A DNA stretch of 64,000 nucleotides, taken from JACVRW01 sp963812915 (GTDB lineage Bacteria; Actinomycetota; Thermoleophilia; Solirubrobacterales; Thermoleophilaceae). The stretch spans positions 310,001-374,000 of the forward strand of contig CAWEXB010000013.1 of NCBI GenBank assembly GCA_963812915.1, written 5' to 3'. The notes under the pieces were generated by a model, which did no database searches, had not been told where the DNA came from, and worked only from the letters and a program-made list of their open reading frames with translations. A program made the translations under genes and the position numbers. Shown in pieces: positions 7,109 to 15,646 of this stretch (positions are counted from its first letter, which is position 1; every line of letters starts with the position of its first letter).

Positions 7109-8502
7109 AGCAGCTGCCGAGCCTCGCTCGAGACCGTGATGTGGATCGTCCCGGGCTCGCGCACCCAGGCGATCAGGTTGAGCGCCTGAAGGCGGTCGAG
7201 CATGTACTGGAAGGCCGCCGCCTGCGCCCGGCTCGCATAGGTGCGGCGCACGTCGAATGAGAAGCCGGTGGTATGGAGCGAGTAGGCGCGGGTCGCGAAC
7301 GGGTTCCGCCGCGCGAGCAGGCGCTGGTAGTCGAGGTCGCGGACGGTGCTCGTGACCGTCAGCGGGACCCGTGTGCCGGCGAGCTCGCGCACCCCGGCGG
7401 CCATGTAGACCGCGAGAGCGTACGCCTCGGGACGGAGCCCGCGGTAGAGCGACCGGTCTGCATCCAGCCGCCCGGCGAGCTCGCCCATGTCGCGGGCGGG
7501 CCGGAGCCCCAGCCTCGGCAGTCCGCCGGGGAGGGGACGCAGCTCCCCTTCGACGTACGCGTCGTCGAGGTCGTCGGGGTCCTCGAACACCTCGGTCCGG
7601 CCGAGTGGGTGTAGGACCTCCTCCGACGACGCCTTGGCCGCGTGCAGCCGGGACAGGCGCTGGAGCTCCGCGGGATCTTCCCGGTAGAGCCGCATCGCCT
7701 CGCGCGAGGCGTACACGCGCCAGAGGTAGGTCTTCGAGTCGTCGCCGAGGCTCGTCAGCAGGCGGTATGTCCGTGGGTGGCGATCGGGAGTGGCGTCGAA
7801 GAACAGCCGGGCGTAGCTCGGGCTCTCATCGCCGTAGGCGGCGAGAACGTTCTCGAGATTGCCGATGCCCATGTGGTAGGAGACGATCGCCAGGTCCTGG
7901 CGCCCGAGGCGATCGAGCGCGAGCTCCAGATAGCGGCCCGTAGCCTCCAGAGACTTCTCCGGATCGAAACGCTGGTCGACCTCCCGCCGGCGCGCCTCGA
8001 GCCGTTCCGTCCTCGCCACCTCGCCCCGCCGCTCCGCGCGCCGGATCCTGCGCGTGAGCCGCTCGCTGGCCCGGACGTCCACCCGCATCCCGAGGAGGTT
8101 CGTTCCGGTCTCCGCGAGGATCTGCGTCAGCCCGACCGCGCCCTCGAGATCGTCGCTTGCCGTCACGTCCGGCCGCCCGGCGCTTTCGAGGAAAACCATC
8201 GCCTCGAGCAGATCGGCGTCGACGCCCGCGCTCTCGGCAGTCTCCTCGATCCGGGGCCGGTGGCCCGCGACGCGCCGGGCGGTGGCGAGCACGCCGCCGG
8301 GGCTCTTCGCATAGATCACGTGACTGTTTCCGGCGGCGGCGCGGGCCTCGAAGTCGACGTCCCGGCCCGGCTCGTAGGCGAAGGGGTCCGAGTCGAGGGG
8401 CACGTCGGCGAACTCGGGCGGGTCGTCGCGGCCCAGCAACGCGAAGGCCGCCAGAGCGATGGCGGCGACGAGCAGGGCGGTCAGGAAGGCAACGCGATAC
8501 AC
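7099..8502 (-). CDS. Exported lytic transglycosylase with C-terminal DUF5715-like domain
   Basis: A 467-residue protein with an N-terminal membrane anchor or signal (residues 4-24). The SLT-type domain spans about 85-260, with catalytic Glu in EAMVFLESAG, then GAVGLTQI and an AIVSYHMGIGN motif. From about residue 345 a second domain contains VTSTVRD and SLHTTGFSFD, resembling DUF5715 or M15-like wall-binding enzymes. It would cut peptidoglycan glycan strands outside the membrane. The two-domain build suggests a combined wall-remodelling enzyme; the role of the second domain is inferred. Confidence 0.8.
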   Translation of the reverse strand: MYRVAFLTALLVAAIALAAFALLGRDDPPEFADVPLDSDPFAYEPGRDVDFEARAAAGNSHVIYAKSPGGVLATARRVAGHRPRIEETAESAGVDADLLEAMVFLESAGRPDVTASDDLEGAVGLTQILAETGTNLLGMRVDVRASERLTRRIRRAERRGEVARTERLEARRREVDQRFDPEKSLEATGRYLELALDRLGRQDLAIVSYHMGIGNLENVLAAYGDESPSYARLFFDATPDRHPRTYRLLTSLGDDSKTYLWRVYASREAMRLYREDPAELQRLSRLHAAKASSEEVLHPLGRTEVFEDPDDLDDAYVEGELRPLPGGLPRLGLRPARDMGELAGRLDADRSLYRGLRPEAYALAVYMAAGVRELAGTRVPLTVTSTVRDLDYQRLLARRNPFATRAYSLHTTGFSFDVRRTYASRAQAAAFQYMLDRLQALNLIAWVREPGTIHITVSSEARQLLHS

Positions 8503-8587
8503 GCCTCCTCAGAGTGTCAGGCGACCCGGCCTCAAACGTCAGCTCGGCCGGCGGGAAGATCCTGCGGCGGGAGCTGCGGGAGCGCCT

Positions 8588-9355
8588 TTAGGCGTCGACC
8601 GGCCGGCGCCCGGCGCCCTCGGCGGCCCGGCGGGCGGCGCGAGCCGCCTTCACGGCGCTGCGGCGCCCCTCGCGTCTGAGCCTGCCGTGAAGAACACCCA
8701 CGCGCTCGAAGACGACCTCCGAGGCGGCCTGGGCCTGCTCGCGGGAGGGGTGCTCGACGGCCTCGAAGCGGAGTGGCTTGCCGAACTGCACCGTCACCTT
8801 CGGAAACTGGAGCCGCTTCCAGTTGCGCGCCCTCTCGGTGCCCGCGATCGCCGTCGGGATGACCGGCGCGCCCGACTCGATGGCGAGCCTGCCAAGGCCA
8901 TGCCGCGGCTTCCCGAGCTCGCCCGTTCGCGAGCGGCCGGCCTCCGCGTACATCACGACGACGTCGCCGCGCTCGAGCACGGCGTGGGCCGTCTTGAAGG
9001 CCTCGTCGTCGTGGTGGCCCCGACGAACGGGGAAGACGCCCCCGTGCGTGAAGATGAACTGCAGCGGGCGCTTGAACAGCTGCGATTTGGCCACGAAGTG
9101 CACCTTGCGGCGCAGGTACACCGCGACGAAGAAGTGGTCGAGGAAGGAGAAGTGGTTCGGGGCGATGATCACCGGGCCATCCGCGAGGACGTTGTACGAG
9201 TCGATGCAACGGGCCCTGTAGAAGAGCAGAAGGTAGGGGGTGAGAATCATCCGCACGGCGTCGTAGACCCAGTCCGGTCGCCTGCGGCGCGTGCGCTCGT
9301 GGAAGCGCGAAAAATGCTCCGCCGGACGGGAGTCCTTGTAGACCTGTTCTTTCAC
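8588..9355 (-). CDS. 1-acyl-sn-glycerol-3-phosphate acyltransferase-like (PlsC family)
   Basis: A 255-residue membrane-associated acyltransferase. Motif I NHFSFLD (NHx4D) sits near residue 77, a FPVRRG substrate motif near 120, and YAEAGRSR replaces the usual FPEGTRS of motif III. It would move an acyl chain from acyl-CoA or ACP to a lysophospholipid or related acceptor. The Arg/Ala-rich C-terminal tail (from about 225) is low complexity. It is divergent from the cupin gene. Confidence 0.88.
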   Translation of the reverse strand: MKEQVYKDSRPAEHFSRFHERTRRRRPDWVYDAVRMILTPYLLLFYRARCIDSYNVLADGPVIIAPNHFSFLDHFFVAVYLRRKVHFVAKSQLFKRPLQFIFTHGGVFPVRRGHHDDEAFKTAHAVLERGDVVVMYAEAGRSRTGELGKPRHGLGRLAIESGAPVIPTAIAGTERARNWKRLQFPKVTVQFGKPLRFEAVEHPSREQAQAASEVVFERVGVLHGRLRREGRRSAVKAARAARRAAEGAGRRPVDA

Positions 9356-9445
9356 CCGCGCCCTTCCTTACCCCCGGGCGCGGCGGTTCGTTACGCGTGC
9401 GGTTTGTGACGCATCTCACCCCGTCCGCTCCCGCCCCGGGAGAGG

Positions 9446-10057
9446 GTGGTGTTCGTGCTGCGGAGCGGAGATGTGATCGCCAACCCCGTCACGGGCGAAC
9501 GCGTCGTGGTGAGAGCGACGGCCCGCGACAGCGGCGGCGAGCGGTTCGAAATCGAGCGTTTCCTGCCGCCCGACCACCCTCGGCAGCCGGAGCGGGTACA
9601 CCCACGCCAGGAGACCCAGATCACGGTCGTCAGGGGCCTGGCGGGCTTCAAGCTCGAAGGCAAGGTGCGCATGGCGCTGCCGGGCGAGCGGCTCCTCGCG
9701 CCCGCGGGAGCGCGGCACCAGCTCTGGAACGCCGGCGGCGACACGCTGCACGTCCGCTTCGAGCAGCGGCCGGGACTCGAGTCGACCGAACGGCTCCTGC
9801 TCGCGCTCTGCGCCCTGGCGGCGGCCGGAAAGACCGATTCGAATGGCACACCCGGCCTGCTCCAGCGGGCGGTGATGATCCCCGCCTACGCCGACACCCT
9901 GCGCCTCACCAGTCCGCCGTGGCCCGTGCAGCGAGCTCTCTGCCGGCTTCTCGGCCCGCTCGCGCGCGCACGCGGCCATCGACCCTTCCCGGAGGACTGG
10001 GCGTCCGTGCGAGTGCCGTCCGGCGTCTCCGAGAACAGCCACAGGGTCGCCTCATAG
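9446..10057 (+). CDS. Cupin-domain protein
   Basis: A protein of about 203 residues. The first 115 residues form a cupin barrel with VHPRQETQITVVRG and a second motif PAGARHQLWNAG; the histidines could hold a metal. The remainder is helical with a hydrophobic patch around residues 125-135 and a proline-rich end. Starts at GTG 9446, 9449 or 9455 are all possible; GAGAGGG at 9440-9446 would best serve 9455. Function is not assignable; it may be a small-molecule enzyme or binding protein. Confidence 0.65.
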   Translation: MVFVLRSGDVIANPVTGERVVVRATARDSGGERFEIERFLPPDHPRQPERVHPRQETQITVVRGLAGFKLEGKVRMALPGERLLAPAGARHQLWNAGGDTLHVRFEQRPGLESTERLLLALCALAAAGKTDSNGTPGLLQRAVMIPAYADTLRLTSPPWPVQRALCRLLGPLARARGHRPFPEDWASVRVPSGVSENSHRVAS

Positions 10058-10130
10058 GGCTTCCGCCAGGTCCCGCGCGGCGCTCCCGGTATCGTGCCCG
10101 TCCCCCGAACCGGAGCCAGGAGGAACCCAC

Positions 10131-10343
10131 TTGCCCGACGTCGAGGCTCACATCACAGGAACGGTCTGGAAGATCGAATGTGAGGTCGGCCAGGAGGTCG
10201 ACGAGGGCGACACGCTCGTGATCCTCGAGTCGATGAAGATGGAGATGCCGGTCGAGGCGGAGGACGAGGGCGTCGTCAAGGAGATCGTCTGCGAGGAGGG
10301 CCAGTCGGTGTCCGAGGGCGACACGCTCGTCGTCCTGGGGTGA
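10131..10343 (+). CDS. Biotinyl/lipoyl carrier domain protein (BCCP-like)
   Basis: A stand-alone 70-residue biotinyl-domain protein with the biotinylation motif ESMKMEMPV at residues 33-41; the lysine between the two methionines carries biotin. Such single-domain proteins act as mobile carboxyl carriers for acyl-CoA carboxylases. The TTG start at 10131 is preceded by AGGAGGAA. Biotin biosynthesis genes bioB, bioF and bioD lie a few kb downstream. No carboxylase subunit is nearby. The stop codon is also the first base triplet of a tandem hairpin array. Confidence 0.9.
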   Translation: MPDVEAHITGTVWKIECEVGQEVDEGDTLVILESMKMEMPVEAEDEGVVKEIVCEEGQSVSEGDTLVVLG

Positions 10344-10470
10344 GGCGGACGCTGCGCACCCGGCCGAGCCGGGTGCTTGCGCAATGAGGCGGACGCTGCG
10401 CACCCGGCCGAGCCGGGTGCTTGCGTTGAGCCGGACGCTGCGCACCCGGCCGAGCCGGGTGCTTGCGCAG
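10341..10470 (+). repeat. Three tandem 41-45 base hairpin repeats
   Basis: Three near-identical units at 10341-10384, 10385-10425 and 10426-10470. Each contains CGGACGCTGC followed by GCACCCGGC-CGA-GCCGGGTGC, a perfect 9-bp stem with a CGA triloop, then TTGCG. The first unit starts on the stop codon of the biotinyl carrier gene and the last ends on the G of the GTG of the enoyl-CoA hydratase gene. No T-run follows, so they are not plain intrinsic terminators. They could stabilise or separate the two parts of a shared mRNA. Confidence 0.85.
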
Positions 10471-11246
10471 TGACGGACAAGCTTCGACTGGACGAGCCCG
10501 CCGCGGGGGTAGCGCGGCTCACCATCTCGAACCCGGAGCGTCGCGGCGCGCTCGACCACGAGCTGCTCGACGCGCTGGCGGAGCACGCCCGCACGCTCGA
10601 CGCCCGCTGCCTGGTGATCCGCGGATCGGGCCGGGTCTTCTCGGCCGGCTACGACATCGGCAACCTCGAGGACGGCGCATTTCAGGAGACCGCGGCGCGG
10701 CTCGTCGCGCATCCCTTCCACGACGCCATCGAGGCGCTCGACGCCTACCGCTACCCGGTCGTCGCCGCGATCAACGGGCACGCCATCGGCGGGGGGCTCG
10801 AGCTGGCGCTCACCTGCGATATCCGGATCGCGGCGCGCGGGGCGGGCTTCGGCATGCCGCCCGCGAAGCTCGGTTTGATCTACTCGCACACCGGCCTGCT
10901 GAAGTTCATGCAGGCGTGCGGGCCCGCGAACACGGCCGAGCTCTTCTATGTCGGCCGCAACGTGGATGCCGAGCGCGCCGAGCGCATGGGCCTCGTGAAC
11001 GAGGTGGTGGAGCCGGACGAGCTCGACGACCGCGCGCTCGAGCTGGCGGCGGAGATCGCCGCGAACGCCCCGCTGTCGCTCGCCGGCAACAAGCGCATCC
11101 TCCGCGCCCTCCGCGAGCACCCCCTGGCACCCGAGCTCGAGCGCGAGCTGATCGACCTGCGCGAGTCCTGCTTCCGCTCCGAGGACTTTCGCGAAGGCGT
11201 GCGCGCGTTCGCGGAGAAGCGCCGGCCGGTGTGGCGGGGACGGTAG
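10470..11246 (+). CDS. Enoyl-CoA hydratase/isomerase family protein
   Basis: A 258-residue crotonase-fold protein. The oxyanion-hole segments SAGYDIGNLEDG (about residues 54-65) and NGHAIGGGLELALTCDI (about 100-116) are present. The usual catalytic glutamates are not both evident (PPAKLGLIY in the second region), so it may act as an isomerase, hydrolase or atypical hydratase. The chosen start is GTG 10470, because a longer frame from TTG 10377 would only add translated hairpin repeats. It follows the biotinyl carrier gene in the same direction. Confidence 0.88.
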   Translation: MTDKLRLDEPAAGVARLTISNPERRGALDHELLDALAEHARTLDARCLVIRGSGRVFSAGYDIGNLEDGAFQETAARLVAHPFHDAIEALDAYRYPVVAAINGHAIGGGLELALTCDIRIAARGAGFGMPPAKLGLIYSHTGLLKFMQACGPANTAELFYVGRNVDAERAERMGLVNEVVEPDELDDRALELAAEIAANAPLSLAGNKRILRALREHPLAPELERELIDLRESCFRSEDFREGVRAFAEKRRPVWRGR

Positions 11247-11281
11247 GGCGGCGCCGGGCCCGCGGCGCGGCCCGGCCGGCC

Positions 11282-11311
11282 GGCCGGCGGAGACCTCTCC
11301 GGGAAAACCCA
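11282..11311. repeat. Partial copy of dispersed intergenic element
   Basis: GGCCGGCGGAGACCTCTCC followed by GGGAAAACCCA matches, with one or two changes, the reverse complement of 37987-38017 and part of 59400-59420. Here only this block is present; the palindromes and the CACCCTTACCC block seen elsewhere are absent. It lies in the gap between the enoyl-CoA hydratase and nitroreductase genes. Confidence 0.6.
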
Positions 11312-11336
11312 GCCGCTCGCGAGTAGGCTCCCATAC

Positions 11337-11852
11337 GTGGACGCCTACCTGGCGATCGCCAGCCGGCGCGAGGTGCGGAGCTATTCGGACCGGCCGGTTC
11401 CGGAGGAGGTCCAACGACGGATCCTCGATGCCGGGCGAGTGTCCGGTAGCTCGGCGAACCGGCAACAGTGGCGCTTCGTCTGGGTGACCGACCGCGGGCT
11501 GCTCGACCGCCTCGCGGAGATGGTCTACGAGCCCGGCAACCTCCGGGGGTGCGCCTTCGCGGTCGCCATCGCCGTGTCGGGGAAGGGCCCCACGTCCCTC
11601 GACGCCGGCCGCGCGGGGCAGAACATGCTCCTCGCCGCGTGGAACGAGGGGGTCGGCGCGTGCCCGAACGGGATGCCGGACCGGCCGGCCGCCGGTGAGG
11701 TCCTCGGCCTGTCCGAGGAAGAGGTGCCGGCGATCGTGCTCACGTTCGGATATCCGGCGCGGCCGAGGCGCGACCCGGAGTCCCGATCCGCGGAAGAGTG
11801 GATCGCGGCCGCGAACAGGAAGCCGTTCGAGGAGGTCGTCGTGCGGCTCTGA
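11337..11852 (+). CDS. Nitroreductase-family flavoprotein
   Basis: A 171-residue protein with the nitroreductase start RREVRSYSDRPVPEE, SSANRQQWRFV (usual S.N.QPW.F) and a C-terminal ALTFGYPA-type segment (IVLTFGYPARPRR). It would bind FMN and use NAD(P)H to reduce quinones, nitro compounds or a specific metabolite. It is somewhat short; there is a gap in the central region. The GTG start at 11337 begins with the conserved helix. It precedes bioB by 46 bp but is not obviously part of biotin synthesis. Confidence 0.82.
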   Translation: MDAYLAIASRREVRSYSDRPVPEEVQRRILDAGRVSGSSANRQQWRFVWVTDRGLLDRLAEMVYEPGNLRGCAFAVAIAVSGKGPTSLDAGRAGQNMLLAAWNEGVGACPNGMPDRPAAGEVLGLSEEEVPAIVLTFGYPARPRRDPESRSAEEWIAAANRKPFEEVVVRL

Positions 11853-11898
11853 TCGCCGTTCGCGGCTCCGTCCGGGGCGCCGCCTACCGTGACGTCCA

Positions 11899-13065
11899 GT
11901 GCCGCCCCTCATCTCCCGTGACGAGGCGCTGCGACTGGGCGAGATCGAAGATCGCGCCGAGATCGAAGCCCTGGTAGAGCGCGCCTGGCGCGTGCGGCTC
12001 GACCGCTTCGGCGACTCCACGGACATGTGCTCGCTCGTGAACGCGAAGTCCGGCGGCTGCGCCGAGGACTGCGGATTCTGCGCGCAGTCGCGCTTCGCGG
12101 AGGCGGACACGCCCATGCACGCGATGATGAGCCCCGACCAGATCCTCGAGCACGCGCGCGCGGCCGAGGCGGCCGGGGCGCACCGATTCTGCATGGTCAC
12201 CCAGGGGCAGGGCCTGTCCAAGCGCGACTTCGAGACCATCCTGGCCGGCGCCCGCCTCGTGGCCGAGCACACGAACCTGAAGCGCTGCGCGTCGATCGGG
12301 CACATGTCGGCGGCGCGTGCCCAGGCGCTCAAGCAGGCGGGCATCCAGCGCGTGCACCACAACGTGGAGACCGCCGAGAGCTACTACCCGGAGGTCTCCA
12401 CCACCGTTCGCTACGAGGGCCGCCTGCGCACGATCGACGCCGTGCGAGACGCCGGGCTCGAGACCTGCGTCGGCGGCATCCTGAACCTCGGCGAGACGCG
12501 CGAGCAGCGCGTGGAGATGGCCTTCCAGCTCGCGGAGCTGGGTCCCACCTCGGTCCCGATCAACATGCTGAACCCCCGCCCCGGCACGAAGTTCGGCGAC
12601 CGTGAGCTGATGGATCCGCTCGAGGCCGTCAAGTGGGTGGCGATCTTCCGGCTGATCCTGCCCGACGCGCTGTTCCGCCTGTGCGGCGGGCGCAACGAGA
12701 ACCTGGGCGTGGGCGAGCTCCAGCAGCTGGCGGTCAGGGCCGGACTCAACGGCGTGATGATGGGCAACTTCCTGACCACGCTGGGGTCCGAGCCCGAGCA
12801 GGATCGCGAGATGTTCGAGGAGCTCGGCCTCAACGTGGCGCGCCAGCCGGACAACGGGGCGAATCCGCGACCCGACAACCGGTCCGGCTGGCTGTCGGGC
12901 GAAGCGCCGCGCACGCCCGTCGACGCGCTGATCGACAGCCGGTCCGAGGCCTCCTTCTGGGACCCCTCCACTCAGCTTCGCCACCGAAAGAAGTCCTCCG
13001 TCCCGCCCCGGCCCGACGGGTCGGCGAACGCCTACCCGGAGATCGTCCACGTGGAGCCGTCGTGA
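11899..13065 (+). CDS. bioB: Biotin synthase
   Basis: A 388-residue radical-SAM enzyme that inserts sulfur into dethiobiotin. The CxxxCxxC cluster motif is GGCAEDCGFCAQS near residues 54-66; later come HHNVETAESYYPEV, the cysteine in GLETCVGGI and RNENLG near residue 270. It has a C-terminal extension of roughly 60 residues rich in Pro/Arg/Ser beyond the usual end. GTG 11899 is the start. The stop overlaps the GTG of bioF by 4 bases (GTGA), implying translational coupling. Confidence 0.95.
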   Translation: MPPLISRDEALRLGEIEDRAEIEALVERAWRVRLDRFGDSTDMCSLVNAKSGGCAEDCGFCAQSRFAEADTPMHAMMSPDQILEHARAAEAAGAHRFCMVTQGQGLSKRDFETILAGARLVAEHTNLKRCASIGHMSAARAQALKQAGIQRVHHNVETAESYYPEVSTTVRYEGRLRTIDAVRDAGLETCVGGILNLGETREQRVEMAFQLAELGPTSVPINMLNPRPGTKFGDRELMDPLEAVKWVAIFRLILPDALFRLCGGRNENLGVGELQQLAVRAGLNGVMMGNFLTTLGSEPEQDREMFEELGLNVARQPDNGANPRPDNRSGWLSGEAPRTPVDALIDSRSEASFWDPSTQLRHRKKSSVPPRPDGSANAYPEIVHVEPS

Positions 13066-14306
13066 GCAGCGAGATCGAGGATCGACTGGCGGAGATAAGG
13101 AATCGCGGCCTGTATCGGCGCATGCGCTGCGTCTCGGGTCCGCAGGGCCCGCGCGTGCTGCTCGACGGCAAACCGGTCCTCCTGATGTGCTCGAACAACT
13201 ACCTCGGGCTCGCCGACCACCCGCGGGTGCGCGAGGCGGCGGCCGAGGCGGCGATGCGATACGGAGCGGGGTCGGGCGCCTCGCGGCTCGTGTCCGGGAA
13301 CATGACGATCCACCGCCGGCTCGAGGACCAGCTGGCGGGCTTCAAGGGCTCCGACGCCTGTCTTCTGTTCGGCTCCGGGTACCTCGCGAACGCCGGCGTG
13401 GTCTCTGCACTCGCGCGCGAGGGAGACGTCGTCTTCTCCGACGCCCTCAACCACGCCAGCATCGTCGACGGCTGCCGTCTCGCGCGCGCGGACACGTTCG
13501 TCTACGGTCACCTCGACGCCGACCACCTCGAGTGGGGACTGCGCCAAGCCGAGGGGCGCGGTTCTCTGATCGTCACGGACGGCGTCTTCTCGATGGACGG
13601 CGACGTGGCGCCGTTGACCGAGATCGTCGAGCTCGCCCAGCGCTACGACGCCCGGGTCATGGTGGACGAGGCACACGGCACCGGCGTGCTCGGCCCCGAG
13701 GGGAGGGGCGCCGTGGCCGCAGAGGGGCTCGAGGACGAGGTCGACCTGATCGTCGGGACGCTCGGCAAGGCGCTCGGCTCCTACGGGGCGTACGTCTGCT
13801 GCGACCAGCAGATGGCGAAGTACCTCGTGAACACCGCGCGCACGCTGATCTTCTCCACCGCGCTGCCGCCGCCCTCCGTTGCGGCGGCGATGGCGGCCCT
13901 CGAGCTGTTGCGCGAGCAGCCGCGGCGCGTCGAGAAGCTCGGGCGAAACGGCGCCGTGCTGCGCGAGGCGCTCCACGAGAGCGGGCTGGGCGTGCCCGGC
14001 GGCGACACCCCGATCGTGCCGCTGATCGTCGGCGATGCCGCCGACGCCGTCAGGGCCAGCGAGCGGGCGCTCGAGCGCGGGGTCTTCGCACAGGCGATCC
14101 GCCCGCCGACCGTCCCCGCCGGCAGCTCCCGCCTGCGGCTGGCTGTCATGGCGTCGCACACGAAGTCGGAATTGCGCGAGGCGGCCGACGTGCTGACCGC
14201 CGCCGTTCGGGACGGGGCGCGCGACGCCGCGGCCGCCGAGCCGCCGGAGCTGGAGCACGACGTCGGCCGCCCACGCGTCTTCGACGGCCTCCGCGACGCC
14301 GCGTAG
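13062..14306 (+). CDS. bioF: 8-amino-7-oxononanoate synthase
   Basis: A 414-residue PLP enzyme of the alpha-oxoamine synthase family, joining pimeloyl thioester and alanine. Visible motifs: SNNYLGLADHP, GSGASRLVSGNMTIHRRLE, VDEAHGTGVLG, and the PLP lysine in LGKALGSYGAY. It starts at GTG 13062 inside the bioB stop. The C-terminal 25 residues past KSELREAADVLTAAV are extra and acidic/alanine-rich. It is the second gene of bioB-bioF-bioD. A 2-amino-3-ketobutyrate ligase is an alternative for this fold, but the neighbours favour BioF. Confidence 0.92.
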   Translation: MSSEIEDRLAEIRNRGLYRRMRCVSGPQGPRVLLDGKPVLLMCSNNYLGLADHPRVREAAAEAAMRYGAGSGASRLVSGNMTIHRRLEDQLAGFKGSDACLLFGSGYLANAGVVSALAREGDVVFSDALNHASIVDGCRLARADTFVYGHLDADHLEWGLRQAEGRGSLIVTDGVFSMDGDVAPLTEIVELAQRYDARVMVDEAHGTGVLGPEGRGAVAAEGLEDEVDLIVGTLGKALGSYGAYVCCDQQMAKYLVNTARTLIFSTALPPPSVAAAMAALELLREQPRRVEKLGRNGAVLREALHESGLGVPGGDTPIVPLIVGDAADAVRASERALERGVFAQAIRPPTVPAGSSRLRLAVMASHTKSELREAADVLTAAVRDGARDAAAAEPPELEHDVGRPRVFDGLRDAA

Positions 14307-14479
14307 TGCAGTTCTCCGAGCGGAGCGAACGCTAGCTTTGCGCGCCGGCCGTTTCGCCTGCCGCCGCCCGCCCGTCGTCCAGTGCGGGCGCGGCGGCCCG
14401 ACCCGCGCCTTGCGTCCGTCGCGGCGGTGCTGGGCCGTGCGTCGCTGGCGCCTCGCGCTGCTGCGCCGGTAGACGTTGC

Positions 14480-15184
14480 ATGCGTGGCGTCTTCGTCACC
14501 GGGACCGGCACCGAGATCGGCAAGACGATCGTTGCCGGCGCCGTGTGCGCCGCGCTCGCCGAGCGGGGCGAGCGGGTGGCGGCCTTCAAACCGGCGGTCA
14601 CCGGACTGGACGAGCCCGCCGCTGAGTGGCCGCACGATCACGAGCTGCTGGCCGGCGCGGCGAGCGCGGGGCAGTCACCGGCCGAGGTGGCGCCGCACCG
14701 CTACGGTCCGCCGCTTTCGCCCCACCTCGCCGCGGAGCGGGCAGGCGATCCGATCGAGCCGGCCCAGCTGGTCGAGGCCGCGCGCGCGGTGGGCGGACGG
14801 GCGGACGCGCTGGTGTGCGAGGGCATAGGCGGGCTTCTCGTTCCGATCACACCCGGCTACCTAGTGCGCGATCTAGCGGTGGATCTCGGCCTGCCGGTGG
14901 TCGTTGCGGCCGCGACTGGGCTCGGCACCATCAACCACACGCTGCTCACCGTGGAGGCGGCGAGGTCGGCCGGTCTGACCGTGGCGGGGGTGGTCATGAC
15001 CCCCTGGCCGGACCGGCCGACGCCGGTGGAGGCTTCGAACCGGGTGACGGTCGCTCGATTGGGGCGGGTCGCTGTCAGCGGACTTCCGCGGACCCACCCC
15101 GCCCGGCTGGCGGCAGCCGGGAGGTCGCTGCCGATCGGCGACTGGCTCGACGGTCGTCCCCGTCGTCTCGCACCGAAAGGGTGA
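14480..15184 (+). CDS. bioD: Dethiobiotin synthetase
   Basis: A 234-residue ATPase closing the ureido ring of dethiobiotin. The P-loop is GTGTEIGKT at residues 7-15, AAFKPAVTG carries the KP(V/A)xxG substrate motif, and CEGIGGLLVPIT follows near residue 113. It starts at ATG 14480, 173 bp after bioF; that gap is GC-rich with imperfect short repeats and no gene that I can see. BioA, which supplies the substrate, is encoded 8 kb away. Confidence 0.93.
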   Translation: MRGVFVTGTGTEIGKTIVAGAVCAALAERGERVAAFKPAVTGLDEPAAEWPHDHELLAGAASAGQSPAEVAPHRYGPPLSPHLAAERAGDPIEPAQLVEAARAVGGRADALVCEGIGGLLVPITPGYLVRDLAVDLGLPVVVAAATGLGTINHTLLTVEAARSAGLTVAGVVMTPWPDRPTPVEASNRVTVARLGRVAVSGLPRTHPARLAAAGRSLPIGDWLDGRPRRLAPKG

Positions 15185-15227
15185 ACTCAACGACCCAGGA
15201 CGCCGACGGCCTTTAAGCTCGGGTGGC

Positions 15228-15638
15228 ATGGCCACCGAGGAATCGGCTCCGGCGCGGCAACCCGACGAGACGCCCGAGCTGCTGATCAAGCTCCGGGAGC
15301 GAAAGGCGCGCCACAAGCAGCGTCATCCCGTTCATCGGGCCGGCGTCGTGGCGCTCGGCTTCCTGATCGTGCTCGTTGGGATCGTTCTGTCGGGGCCCGG
15401 CGTCCCCGGCCCCGGCATCGCCGTGATCCTCGTCGGGCTGGGATTCCTCGCTCTCGAATTCGACCGCGCCGAGCGCCTTCTGGCGCGGGCGATCATCTGG
15501 GCGGACTTGGCCGCCATCCGTGCCGAGCAGACCAGCACGACCCAGCGGGTGATCGCCGCGCTCCTCGCCGCGGTGGCCGTCGCGGCCTTCGTCTTCGCGG
15601 CGATTCGCTGGGACATCCCGCTGCTGCCGATCGTCTAG
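15228..15638 (+). CDS. PGPGW-motif transmembrane protein
   Basis: A 136-residue membrane protein with a charged N-terminus, then two close membrane segments (about 40-58 and 62-80) around the motif GPGVPGPGIAVILVGLG, and a third near 108-126. The PGPG motif with a following L-A-x-E-F marks the putative transmembrane PGPGW family, of unknown function. ATG 15228 begins it. It is convergent with an acyl-CoA synthetase: an 11-base direct repeat CCGATCGTCTA bridges the two stop codons. Confidence 0.8.
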   Translation: MATEESAPARQPDETPELLIKLRERKARHKQRHPVHRAGVVALGFLIVLVGIVLSGPGVPGPGIAVILVGLGFLALEFDRAERLLARAIIWADLAAIRAEQTSTTQRVIAALLAAVAVAAFVFAAIRWDIPLLPIV

Positions 15639-15646
15639 CCGATCGT

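Noticed and set aside
9906..12362. Long open frame (about 818 codons) on the minus strand
   Set aside because: It is antisense to the carrier, hydratase and nitroreductase genes and has low-complexity, Arg/Ala/His-rich text with no domain; a GC-rich shadow.
14307..14479. A small gene between bioF and bioD
   Set aside because: Open frames there are low-complexity Arg/Ala/Pro text with no ribosome site or recognisable motif.
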